Assembly (NCBI RefSeq): GCF_933775445.1
Contig: NC_065872.1
Coordinates: 18,414,001-18,478,000 of the forward strand
DNA: 64,000 bases
From: Argentina anserina
Lineage: Eukaryota > Streptophyta > Magnoliopsida > Rosales > Rosaceae
Reading direction: 5' to 3'
The notes under the pieces were generated by a model. It did not search any database. It saw nothing but the letters and a program-made list of their open reading frames with translations, and was not told where the DNA came from. Both the position numbers and the translations under genes were made by a program. Position 1 is the first letter of the stretch; every line of letters begins with the position of its first letter. Positions 25,851 to 37,040 of this stretch are shown one piece after another.

Positions 25851-26142
25851 ATTATGTAATTAGTGTGGTGTGTCAAGTAGTTATATGATCAAGAATTAGT
25901 GATTACTTAAGTTTATATTTCTTGTATTCTTCGCCTTTAATCTTATTATCGTGGCCCTAACATGACATGATAGTTAGAGTTAGAGAGTTCATTCTTGCGT
26001 TAATCGGAAGAGTGGATACCAGATAGGAGAAATTACCTTAGTGGCTTTGACTGGCATTGGCTATGAAACTAAGTAGCCATGACATTCTAGGCGGTAAACT
26101 ATTGCATGCTTAAATCCCTAATGTCTAGAACTCTTCACATTT
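25851..26142. other. Short spacer between two solo LTRs
   Basis: About 290 bp without recognised features. Confidence 0.5.
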
Positions 26143-29100
26143 TGTAACGACCCTAAAATTTCGAGCATAAAAACTCAAAATTTCATGTCGTTAAACACCA
26201 AAACAATCTCAACGAATCGAAATCATTTTAAATGCACAGCGGATCATCACTGAGTTCTTAATACAACTCAGAAAACCAATTATTACAAACCAAATTTATA
26301 ATTCAGCAATTACATAAAATGGGAATGTAATAATCCTCACAATCTCTCACAAAACTCATACCAAATCCTCACACAAGTTGGGGATAAATAACTTCAAGTC
26401 CTCTGAGCGGTCCATCAATTCCCGCTAATCCACACCTGCGGAGTTATCCACTACACCATCGAATTGGTGCACCGAGATTGTACACACAAACCCGGTAAGC
26501 TTTACAGCTCGTATGAGTAAAATGAAAATATAACTCGCATAACAATATATACGAAAATCCACAAATCAAACAAATATAAATGCACTCATGAGTCAATGGA
26601 CGGCCCATCTGGTTGTCCCAAAAATATGAAATGAAGCGCTCATGAGAAATTAAGCAACCCTTCTGGTTACCCAAATGCATTTATAATACGGGTACTAAAG
26701 AACGCTGGTACACATCTGTTACCCCTCTCGTAGTACACCGCCAATATTGGGCAACCACCCGCTACCCAACATCCAAAAATATGAGTACTCATGAGCAGAT
26801 AACCACCCGTTACCTCACATGCAGTACTCCGACAGACAGACTAGAGCTCTAACTGTATCGTAACTTTCGCCCGGCCAAAGACTAGGTTCCGACTTGCCAA
26901 ACACGTACAATAATCTCACATCATATTGTACAAAAATCAAGTCTGAAGACAAATCAACATTTTAACAATCTCCATGTTAAAATTCACGTACAATAATCTC
27001 ACATCATATTGTACAAAAATCAAGTCCGAAGACAAATCAACATTTTAACAATCTCCATGTTAAAATTCACGTACAATAATCTCACATCATATTGTACAAA
27101 AATCAAGTCCGAAGACAAATCAACATTTTAACAATCTCCATGTTAAAATTCACGTACAATAATCTCACATCATATTGTACAAATCAAAATCACATGCTCG
27201 ATAATATCTTGTCATCGAAATGACATCATCACAATAAAATCATAACAGTACATTATATAGCAAACTATATATATATGTACTTATTTACCATTTATACAAT
27301 ATATATATAATCAATTATATCATATTCATGTCATAATTCATAAACACGTCCGAAGACAAAACGTTTAACAAAACACATATTAAAATCACGTACAATAATC
27401 ACCTCATATTGTACAAATTAATTCACATGCTCGTCATATAATTCTCGTCATCGAAATGACCAATTCCAATGAATTCATAACAGTATATAATATAGCAAAC
27501 TATATATATAAGTACTTATTTACCATTTATACAAATATATATATTCCACTATATCATATACATGTCGTATTTCAACATTTAAAACTCTTGCAAAAATCTT
27601 GAATTCACCGCAAGGGTAGATTCGTAAATATGTGAGATTTTACTCACCTTATCGACTCGAGCGTAATTCCGCAATTTCCGAAGATAATTCATTTCCTTGA
27701 TTTATCGTTCTCCTTGAAAAGAATTTAGAAACGTTTCGTAAACCTTTAAATGCCGAAACAGTAATAATCGGTTACTGTTAAGCAATTTTCAGTTTTACGA
27801 ATTTACTGTTCACTGAGTACTATTCACTGTGTACTATTCACGTATTTAATATTCATGTATTACTGTACAAAACACATCCAATACGTATCTCTGTACGAGT
27901 GCATACTGTTTACCTATTTCTATACATATAAATACTATTCAAATATACGTACTGTCTCAGTAAATAATAATTACTGAATTACCCTTCCAAAATTACTTTT
28001 TACCTTTACCAAAAGTAATTTACATTTACCGTACGTAATTAAAATTTATATTTACCGTACGTAAATAAAATTTACATTTACCGTACGTAAAATCACCTTT
28101 TTACATTTACCGTACGTAAAAATAAATTACAAAATTACCCTTCGGAAACACTGTTCACGCGCTCCCTCCGGCAGGCCGCGGGTGGCCGAGCCTAAGGCCG
28201 GTGCGTAGCACGCCAGCGCCGCCCCAAAACCATCCTCCTTTCTTCCCCTCTCCTCCCTATGGCCTCACACCGCCTCCTACTCCCTCCACGCACTCCCACG
28301 CGCCACCTAGAGCGGCGGTAACCCTTCTCCTTCATTCCACCTCCGATCTCCCACATCTCCACTCCAAATCATCCAAAAATTCACACAAACATCGCAACAA
28401 TCAAGCTATACTAATTCCTCACCTCAATTGAAGCTTGAGCAGTCGAATTCGTCGCCGATCGTGTCGATTCCTTGCGGAGGTGTGTCGCCGCGTCCCCCCC
28501 TTTGTTCGTAGATGGTGCAGGGCTTGAGGGTTGATGGAGGTGCACCTGCGTTGTGATGCAGAGAACGGAGGAGGGCGTGAATGGCGGCGGGTGTGGTGCA
28601 GAGAACGAAGGAGCTCGATGTCGATCCACGGCGATGAAGGGAGGCGCGTCTTGCCCCGGAGAGGATGCAGTCGAGCTTGTGATGGAGTGGCGACCGGCGG
28701 TGAGAAGCACGGAGCCGGAGCTCGTCCGATCGTGGAGGGGAAGTTTTTGAAGGAGGGAGTGAGGGTTTCGGAGAGAGAGAAGAGAGGGAGGCGGAGAGAG
28801 TGAGGAGAGAGAGGGATTTCCACAAATGGAAACCCTAATCAGAAAAAGTTCGTTATATACTCGTTCCCAAAATCGGAAACTAACTTCTGACGTTAATAAC
28901 TTCCCCGTCCGACGTCCGATTAGAACGTGTCACATGCTCACGAACTCGTATCGACGAGCTCTACAACTTTCGTGATGGAAGTTTTCGCAACCGAGCGACG
29001 GAATAAAAGTCGATATATACGTTGCGGAAACGTAACGTTTTTCTAATTAAACGTTCCGAGAACGTTTCCGTTTCTTGTTTCATAACGTCGCAACCAATCA

Positions 29101-29171
29101 CATTCATTCTAATTAAAATTTAATAGATTTCCAATCAAACCAAATATTGTTTGAAAATTAGGGTTATTACA
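26143..29171 (-). mobile_element. Solo LTR of the same family as 5786-8658, reverse orientation
   Basis: Plus-strand start TGTAACGACCCTAAAATTTCG and end GGGTTATTACA are the reverse complements of the end and start of the Tekay LTR above. It shares the late hairpin block, the 83-bp array and the U3 motif of the LTR pair, but is longer (3029 bp) because the GC-rich leader block (28144-28850) is expanded. Flanks CATTT (26138-26142) and CCTTT (29172-29176) agree at 4 of 5 bases and may be a mutated target duplication. No internal region is present. Open frames at 28411-28825 lie inside this LTR leader. Confidence 0.85.
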
Positions 29172-29348
29172 CCTTTAATTCATGTTTTAGTAGCCTTAAT
29201 AAGATACTAGTCCATGAATTAAAGAGCCCACATTTGCCTTAGTCGGAAATGTGAATACCCTTAAGGAAATTCAGCTTAGTGGCCTTGATCGACATTAAGT
29301 ACGAGATTTGGTACTAACATATATATATATATATATATATATATACAT
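29172..29348. repeat. Spacer ending in a (TA)n microsatellite
   Basis: A run of ta dinucleotides at about 29319-29345 directly abuts the next MITE. Confidence 0.8.
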
Positions 29349-29752
29349 GGCCATTTTAGTGAGGGATCCCTTTTTTTGGTTTAAAAAATGGATAGGTCAC
29401 TTGACCAATTTCTCAATTATATTTTCACATCTCCACTATTCAACTTTTAGAGTCTAATGTGGATCACCTCTGTAAAATTTTAGCAAAAATTGAGATGTTT
29501 AAGACATTCAAAACTAGAAATTAAACTTATAAACATGAACTGTTCAGGTTTGACAGATTTGGTGCGTCAATTGCTTTAACCAAGTTTAATATCTTAACAA
29601 TTACAATTTTGGCTGAAATTATACAGAGATGATCTATACATTAGACTCTAAAATTTGAATAGTGGAGATGTAAAAATGTAATCGAGAAGTTGGTCAAGTG
29701 ACATATCCCTTTAAAATACAAAAAAAAATGATCCCTTAGTGGAAGGACCCAT
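29349..29752. mobile_element. MITE with long TIRs next to a (TA)n tract
   Basis: The left arm (ttttagtgagggatccc, ggtcacttgaccaatttctc, tttcacatctccactattca, gagtctaatgtggatca) is mirrored on the right (tgatctatacattagactct, ttgaatagtggagatgtaaa, gagaagttggtcaagtgaca, gatcccttagtgg). Arms are about 140 bp and highly similar. It shares the core ttttcacatctcyaytattca with the MITE at 17635-18028, so the two families appear related. No ORF. Confidence 0.8.
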
Positions 29753-30058
29753 TTGTACTTAATTAGAATTTAGGCGAAATGAAATAATGAAATATATATC
29801 GTTCTAAAAAATAACAATATTAAAAACAATAATCGGCCCAGATGATGATGATAAGGGTAAGAGAACGAAAGATATACACATCAGGGCATTGTTGCCTAAA
29901 TGATAAAATGAGACGTTTGGTGCTTGGTTTTAAGTCTACTAGGTGTTGTCAATTGAGGTTTTTGTCTGCTAGTTTTCTCACCAAAAGAAATTAGGTATTA
30001 GCTAGCATTTCGTTTTGGTATTTGAGGCTTTAGTCAATTTTCTATTAACTTGTGCCTA
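29753..30058. other. Intergenic DNA, no supported gene
   Basis: Short stretch before the hAT element. Nothing recognised. Confidence 0.5.
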
Positions 30059-30662
30059 GTTGTAGGCAGTGTTCTAAATATCGGATATATCGGCCGATAT
30101 ATCGGCGATATATCGGCGATATTTAGAAAACGATACGATATCGCCATATCGGTTGACTATATCGGTCAATGGTCAAATATCGGTCAAACCCCGATATATC
30201 GGTCAAATATCGGTCAAACTCCGATATATCGGTCAAACTTTGATTTTTTTAATTATTTTCTCAATTTTTGTTTAATTTTTTAATATTTATTTCCTCTTTT
30301 TTTTTTGAAAAACTTATTTTTTTTTTCATTTTTTCATATATATTTTTACTTTATATATTTTAAATATATATGATGAATTTTAAGTCTAAATAATCATTCT
30401 TAAATGCCTATTTTTATTATTAGATGTCGTTCGTGTACTTTAATTGTCATTAAATCAAGTATTTATTTTTTTTAGTTTACTTAGTACCGTTTTTTTAGTT
30501 TATTTGATACATATTAAAGTATAATTTTATAAATTTTATTGAAAATAAGCAAATATGATAAAACCGATATATCCCCGATAAAACCGATATATCCTCCGAT
30601 ATATCGTTTTACCTCTCGACCGATACGATACCAAAAACGATATTTAGAACATTGGTTGTAGG
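30059..30662. mobile_element. Non-autonomous hAT element made of GATATATCGG repeats, perfect 8-bp TSD
   Basis: The element 30067-30654 has termini cagtgttctaaatatcg and, inverted, cgatatttagaacattg, differing at one base. It is flanked by identical 8-bp duplications GTTGTAGG at 30059-30066 and 30655-30662, diagnostic of hAT insertion. Both subterminal regions consist of many copies of gatatatcgg and tatcggtcaa. The 300-bp core is T-rich and non-coding. Confidence 0.92.
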
Positions 30663-31890
30663 GCATTCGTCTAGATAACTTTCTGTCATCATATTTTGGC
30701 AGTTGTTCTCTATATTGATTTACTTTTTACCCACCACTGTTAATGTTATATACCGTCAAATACACTGTTAATATTATATACCGTCAAATACACTGTTAAT
30801 ATTATATAATTATATTTTGGTACTCCTCCTCTTCTCATTCTAATCACCTCTTTGAGTTAAACTTGTATCCTACTCTCTCTCTCTTTCTCTTCTTTTCAAT
30901 ATTTTCTAAAGCCATAATCAGTTTCTTTTATTTCTCTCTTACTCTCTTTCACCTACAACCCAGTAATCATAGACCCAATAATTTAAGGCTTCTTACTTCC
31001 TCTTTTTCCTCCGCTGTCGCCGAGAGTGCTTCACTTTGATACCGGGCTCCATCCCCAGTTCGATGAATCAATGACAACCATGTAAGTCTTGAACTCTAGA
31101 CTTCTTGATTGTTGAGAGTTGCAACTCATTTGACACTACCCGATCGGAAAATTTAGAAAGTAATCAATTTGCCCTAAATTTCACTCTTGCTTTGAAGTTT
31201 CAACTCGAATATGTGATCGGGGGCATGCCGGCATGGTAGACGTCCTAGAGGAGATGGGTTTGTGATTGGACTAATAGTGGAGAGTGGAGACGATCACTAG
31301 GTGTAGTCTGAGCCAACATATCACTTTTTCAAAACATATCCTTTGTCAGACCAATTTTCCCTTCGATGTATGACGACAAGAATAAAATCTAACGGTGCAA
31401 CTGACAGTGTGTATATGACTTGGGTTGGAATCTTAATTTCAGACACATTATGATATTTTGAATAGTAAACACACTTTGATTATGAGTGACCTATATCTCA
31501 TGTACTCTTATCAAAATTTTCACTTTGATTTAAGGTGTCTTCTGTATTGTTGTCTTTGCAATATATATACTCCTGATTCAGAAAACAATATTGAAAGCAA
31601 TTATTGTATCCATGATCAATCTTTACATGTCAAATTTACACGCGTAAGCCTTGATCGAGCTAAACGGGATTAATTTCCTTTGATTATCTTCATGCAGTTT
31701 CAGAAGCAGCTTTGCCTTCATTTCCTGCCAAAATCAAGTACTTGTCTATCCTTGTAAGATTTGTACATTCAAACCGCAAAACAGTACCAAGCTCCCTTTG
31801 GACGTGGTTCGCTACATCGAACCTTGACGTCGATTTATCACCACACGAGGTCGACACTTCCGATGATGACAGCTTCACCAGCAACTGAAT
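30663..31890. other. Intergenic DNA with a 28-bp tandem repeat
   Basis: A unit cactgttaatattatatacc + gtcaaata is repeated almost three times at about 30735-30810. The stretch 31690-31890 next to the CACTA insertion has a plus-strand open frame ending in Ser-Asp-Asp-Asp-Ser-Phe and an overlapping minus-strand frame; neither matches a family I recognise. Confidence 0.45.
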
Positions 31891-32602
31891 GGTCACTATG
31901 CCAGAAAATGCATTATACCATAGTACTTAAACAACATTTGAGAAATTTATTGTTATTTCAATTTTCTAAACAACACATAGAAAATTACATGTTGTTTTAT
32001 AGGGATTATAAAAATTGATATTTCATACTTTTCATCCATACAACACTTACTGTTGTAAGTGAAAATAAGATAATTCACTCAGCTGAAGACCAAGAAAGGA
32101 TTTTGACTTCAGACAATACTAAAGTTCAATTAAAGTTGCAATAAATTAGGTTTGACCATTGCATCAATATTTTGATTTCCCTCTCTTGAAATAGCCAACA
32201 TCGTAATTTTCCCTCTTAAACGTATTATGAACGTTAAACTACACACATATGTTGTCCAGTTAAGGGAGGCAAAATTTCACTTAAAATTTTACATATTAGA
32301 CAACATATCAATGTTGTTTATGCATGATACTAAATATTTTTTCATTTTCACTTGGAGATTTGAATTTCAATTTTGGCTCCAACAATTCTCTCTTATATTT
32401 TAGAGGAGTGTAGGGGTTTACTAATCTAATCTAAACATGATACTACAAATTTATGTTGTGTGATGTATTAAAAACGATTTTTATTTTTAATTAAAAGAAA
32501 ACGGATTTTTAATTCACTAATACCCTGCGTTGTTCAGCCTCCCATCTCTTTCCTTACTTTTTAGTTTCAGCAAACTCAAAAAACACTAGACAATGAGAAA
32601 GA

Positions 32603-32944
32603 GAGAAAATCCAGAACCCATTCCTCAATATCCCCGTCGCTTCGAAACCCGCCTGCACCGTCGTCTACCCTAGCTTTTGCAAGATCAAGCTCCACAACCT
32701 CCTCCTCCAAACCGCCGTCGTCCCCTGCCACCACCTGCCGCAGACCCAAACCATCGACACCAACACCGGCCACGGAGTACTCGCTGCTACTTTCCACTTC
32801 AATAAGTCCGATCTGGACCGGGTCGCATCCAAGTCCATCTTCTTCGGCTCCATTTGTGGAGTAAGCTCTAGGAGGCAGCCTGTCTTCACCTACAAATTCA
32901 GCTTCCAAACCACCGGCGGTGATCGAACCCAGAGATCCAGGTAG
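32603..32944 (+). pseudogene. Captured fragment of a DUF1005 family gene
   Basis: One plus-strand frame stays open from 32603 to a TAG at 32942-32944. It reads PVASKPACTVVYPSFCKIKL, then a TAVVP stretch, FHFNKSDLDRVASKSIFFGS, CGVSS, and directly RRQPVFTYKFSFQTT with a basic end. These match, in order, several conserved blocks of the plant DUF1005 family. Roughly 90 residues expected between CGVSS and RQPVFT are missing. No ATG in frame is visible. The function of DUF1005 proteins is not established. The frame reading the other way (32576-32908) is a shadow. Confidence 0.75.
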
Positions 32945-33089
32945 CTAGCCAACAAAGTTTCAGATACGAACAAGTTTGTATCTCCCAATTCACTAAAAAT
33001 CTATTTCGAGATTGTAAGTTCTCCTTTGGCTGTCACTGTTTTGACTCTCACAATACTAACCCAATTTTCTATTATTGTCGGGTTTGTTT

Positions 33090-33203
33090 AATTATTTTTG
33101 GAATTAGATTTCCACGAGTTGACTGCTACCTTCGATCAGGTCTTTTCAATTATTTTTGGAATTAGATTTCCACGAGTTGGCTGCTACCTTCGATCAGGTC
33201 TTT
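33090..33203 (+). repeat. Tandem duplication of about 55 bp inside the CACTA element
   Basis: The unit attatttttggaattagatt + tccacgagttg + ctgctaccttcgatcaggtc occurs twice in direct order, with one substitution and one gap. Confidence 0.85.
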
Positions 33204-33327
33204 TTTTTTTTTCAAATTTCAATTCTTCTGCTTGCCTTACTTGATTATTCATTCAGCTTGGGCTGGGCTTCGAAACCAATCCTGCTATTTCTTTGTGAAT
33301 GTGCTCTATCACTTAATTTGGGGAGGA

Positions 33328-33440
33328 ATGAGCAATTTGAGATCCAAGTTCTTGGAGGTTTATTTTGTTTTGAAATCTGAGCTCATCAATGACCCTGCTT
33401 TCGAATTCACCGATGTTTCTCGTCAATGATTCGAGCGAGT
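33328..33440 (+). pseudogene. Captured exon 1 of farnesyl diphosphate synthase
   Basis: An ATG at 33328 opens MSNLRSKFLEVYFVLKSELI then NDPAFEFTDVSRQ, which matches the N-terminus of plant farnesyl diphosphate synthases (FPS), enzymes that condense IPP with DMAPP and GPP in isoprenoid synthesis. The codon after RQ is TGA where the family has Trp, so the fragment is broken at that point. The next codons Phe-Glu-Arg again fit the family before a GT at 33439. No catalytic DDxxD region is present; only this N-terminal exon has been carried. It may include 5' leader sequence upstream. Confidence 0.8.
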
Positions 33441-35461
33441 ATGGCTACCTCTCCCTCTCTTTCTCTCTGAATAAAATGTGTTATTTTTTTCGTTTTTCTA
33501 CTGCTACTGATGCATAGAGTTTGGTTTCATTAAGTTCTATGTTTTTTGTGGAAGTTTATGTGATTCAGTTTCAGGCTGTTTGCTTTTGGATTAATGTTTC
33601 AATATGCATGGCTAGTATGAAAGATCGAGTCTTTGCTTTTGTGATATTGTTACACATAGTTTTGGTTTCTGAGTTGTTTTGTTATGTGGAATTGAGGATA
33701 TAATTTGATTATGTACAAACGTGTTATAGTAATTTTGGTTACTGGAATAAAAGTTCTTATGAGCTCACTTTGTTTTAGATTCAACTGGCAATGTGCATGG
33801 ATCGAAAGATAGATCCAATGTATTCATGTTACTGTTACATCGAGTTTGGGCTTTTGATTTTGTTATGTTAAAGTTCATCTGAATCTGACCAAATCTTAAA
33901 TTTCTTGATATTTCTGGGTTGAAAGAAATTTAATGGGGTTATCACATTCATTTAGATTGGTTAGTGTCATATGAATTTTTATAAGAATGTTTGAATCAGA
34001 GAAAATTGTTGTAATTCTTATTTGGGCTGTTCATACTTGATGAACTGAATTAACATTAATTAGTTTGGATTGTATGCAAGGATTCTTCTAAATCTATGCA
34101 ATATTGGGAATCTGAAGGTATGTGTTCATACTATTGCTGTAAGTTTTCTTTACCTATATTGAAGTTATCATCATAATTATGGTATGTGTTTCTATGTGTC
34201 TTCTGTGGATAGGGTTGCTATTCATAAGAGTATGCTGATTGCATGGAAATTCCTGTATGTCAATTCAAGTTTTTGTTATGTTCATACTTCTCTTTTAGAC
34301 ACAATCTTTATCATACTTCACAATTATGCATCAAGTATATTGAGCTATTACTGGTCAACTGGGCAATGACAGTATACTTTGGAGTGCTATCATTTTTTTT
34401 TTTCCATTTTGAAATTATACTACATTGGTAGTAATGGGTTTATGAGATCTTAGATTATACAAAACGGTTAGGACATTATGTTGACTATAGGTATTTGGCT
34501 AAATATATGAAACATCTATAGTTGGTAGCTTATTCCACTAAATGTTTTTATGTCATATACTATTCCTCTCTCCTTGTAGCTTTATCAATTTGATAACAGT
34601 AAGTATATTCATGTATATTAATAGATGACTTGTATTTCTATGAAAGGTTAAAATGGACAGGATTGTGTGGAATGTAGAAGAAATTAGAACTTATAGTTGT
34701 TGTTGCTGTTGGACAAAGGCTGGCTCCTGTCCAGGTACCCCTCTTCCCTAAGATGTTTTTTTTAGAACTCCATATAGTATTTGTATAATCTAGAGGCATA
34801 TGATTTGAGATGTGCTCTGTGTTTGAAATATTGAATACTAGCAGTTGTACATGTACTTTCTACTTTGGAACTATGCATAGACCATATACATTTTTTTCTG
34901 CTTCTGTATGCAAAAATCTCATGGTTCTATTCATTACCCAAAAGGTCCTTTGCAGATACTTAATTATAATTTGATCTCTTCTTATATTATTTAATTCCTT
35001 CTTTGAATAGTATACTATTTAACATAATTTTGATTCTCATCGGAATACTTATTATTGTAACTCATATTTATTGCAAAAATCTTCACCACTATGACACTGA
35101 GGTTGTATATTCAAAATGCTACACAACCACTCAATAAAGTAGGGTAAGGCTGCATATATCTGAAACTCCCCAGGTCTGGCAGTGGTGCGAGAGTTGTAAT
35201 AGAATGTCATTTTCTCTGTAGTAATTTACTATTAGAGTAGTAATTTACTGTTAGAGTTGATATATGTATGTTCTAATTTTGGTTTCAGATAATATATCCA
35301 CATATTATATGCTTGTGTATAATCTATATCATTGTGGAACGCTACTATAAATTCGCAATACTTTTAGTGTCTTTCAATGTGAAGTAAATGTAATCTTCAT
35401 AACGTCATTAAGAATTTTCATCAACAAAAAATTAATGCATTTGTTTGCTTGAAAATGTTTT

Positions 35462-35554
35462 GCATATCGAGATACATTATATGTTGGCCGTGTAGCTGAA
35501 GAAGTTCTGAAAAGGGTAGTCGCAGCCACTGGTGGCACTGTGCAGACTGTAGAC
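35462..35554 (+). pseudogene. Captured exon fragment of chaperonin CCT7 (TCP-1 eta)
   Basis: In one plus-strand frame: AYRDTLYVGRVAEEVLKRVV followed by AATGGTVQT. This matches the conserved TCP-1 eta stretch around GRVAEEDLxRVAAATGGTVQT, part of the cytosolic CCT folding machine. Similarity ends shortly after residue 30 of the fragment. The match to the family is short but distinctive. It lies in the same orientation as the DUF1005 and FPS pieces. Confidence 0.7.
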
Positions 35555-36342
35555 ATCCATCATGATGGTGGTGCCGTCGTTGGAGATGGTAACATTGTAC
35601 TTTGTAGTTGATTAGATTATCTACGTTAGGGGCGATATGTGCTTTGAAATATGTATGTATTTTGATTTGGTATTGAACAACTAGAGAACCAATTATAAAT
35701 TTATGAATTTCAAATTTTCAGTTTACCATTTGAACAGTGAATGAGTGTCATTTGATGTAGCAAATAACAAGCAGCACATAACTAGCAACTGTTATTTGAG
35801 CTGAATTTAAACAATGGTGACCAATAAGTAACTATTGTTGTTTTGCAAATCATACCACATATAGAGAAGCATAGAGAAAAATAATTATTAACTGATAACA
35901 AATCAAACAACATGTATTTGTTGCCTTAGGTTCAACATATTTATTTACATACACTCAACATATTTATTTACATACACATCATACAACATATAATTATAAT
36001 GTAACTGGAATTCACATTACATATAACTATTATTAAACTATCTATGAAACAACATATATTATTCATATGTTTATTAAATATAAGATGAAACAACATATAC
36101 GTGTAATTATAGTTAAGATTAGTCTACATTTAAATGTTATATCATTGAAAATCTGGAAATGGTAATATAACATCACACAACAGAGGACTTTTTTTTTAAT
36201 TTTGTTTAATAGCATTATAAAATAACATAGTATATATGTTGTATAATGTGCAAAGAGACAACATCAAAGTAGACGACACATATGGATACTATCAGACAAC
36301 AGGTATCCACTGTTGTCTGATACAGTTTCTGGCATAGTGGGT

Positions 36343-36700
36343 GTATAACGGTGAAGGATTTAGCAAGAAGAAGACCAGATCTAGAGACTTGAGACCACTG
36401 GCCGTCATACCATGAAACATGCTAACATCGGTGTCAACGGCAACTGGAACAATTTTGTTACTAATTTCTGAGAATACGGGGCTGAACCTCAGTAGGTAGG
36501 ATTCACGACATGTGGTTCTTTATGGGAAAACCACCAAGTCCCCTTGATTCAACAACTTCTCCATCATCTCCTATTGCTCTAGTCACCGGACCGGTGGCTG
36601 GAGATCTGAAAGACCCAGCTGGCAGAAATGCCGATCCGGCAACTCCTCTGCTTGCTTGGGTATCGCCATTAATGCCACCCACGATGGCTTGCCTTCACAG
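36343..36700. other. Sequence between the CACTA element and the Tat-type retrotransposon
   Basis: No clear gene. Part of it may belong to the upstream edge of the Tat LTR, whose start I could not place. Confidence 0.4.
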
Positions 36701-36987
36701 ATGGATACAATATACTAGCACACATTCCCACATCGAAGGAATGGTCAGACACATTCCCTAGTGCACCTATAAATAGGCGGCAAAAACCACTTAAAAGAAG
36801 TAACGTATTTTTAAGTCCTTAACTCTCGAACTCATTCCGTTCTGGATATTAACTTAAGATTCGGAGGGTCGAAGGCCGGCGCACCACTGACCCTTTGACT
36901 TTGACCTGTGTGTAGGTCCGACTGAGCACATACACCGGAATATAAGGCTACAAGAAACTCAATCCCCCAGATTTAGCTCCCGTAACA
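36700..36987 (+). repeat. 5' LTR of the Tat-type element (left boundary uncertain)
   Basis: Contains a TATA box tataaata (36768-36775), followed by a leader, and ends CCCGTAACA at 36987 immediately before the primer site. The left edge could lie anywhere in about 36500-36720. Confidence 0.6.
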
Positions 36988-37040
36988 TTAGGCGCTAGAA
37001 TGAGGGTCCTCGTCAGCAACCTTTTCAGCTATACACAATA

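Larger units (their letters stand above)
31891..36342 (+). mobile_element. CACTA (En/Spm) transposon, non-autonomous, carrying host gene fragments
   Basis: The element 31894-36339 (4446 bp) begins CACTATGCCAGAAA and ends with its exact reverse complement TTTCTGGCATAGTG. It is flanked by a 3-bp duplication GGT (31891-31893 and 36340-36342), as expected for CACTA elements. Both subterminal regions (about 31930-32460 and 35820-36320) contain many direct and inverted copies of acaacat(at), the kind of array bound by CACTA transposases. No transposase coding region is recognisable. The interior instead holds three stretches resembling unrelated plant genes on the same strand, listed separately. 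Confidence 0.93.

Noticed and set aside
28411..28825. Overlapping minus- and plus-strand frames of 90-134 codons in a GC-rich block
   Set aside because: They lie inside the leader part of the reverse solo LTR, are low in complexity, and all six frames are open because of base composition.
26138..29176. Full-length retrotransposon in reverse orientation
   Set aside because: Only one LTR and no internal region are present, and the flanking 5-mers match at 4 of 5, so a solo LTR is the simpler reading.
31690..31896. Minus-strand 68-codon frame next to the CACTA end
   Set aside because: No recognised domain, and a plus-strand frame of similar length overlaps it; coding status cannot be decided.
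32576..32908. Minus-strand open frame of 110 codons with Glu/Asp/Gly-rich peptide
   Set aside because: It is the complement of the DUF1005-like plus-strand frame, which gives the recognisable family match.
36510..36761. Open frame of 83 codons with Pro/Ser-rich peptide
   Set aside because: Lies at the boundary of the Tat LTR. No domain, and it probably belongs to LTR or flanking repeat DNA.
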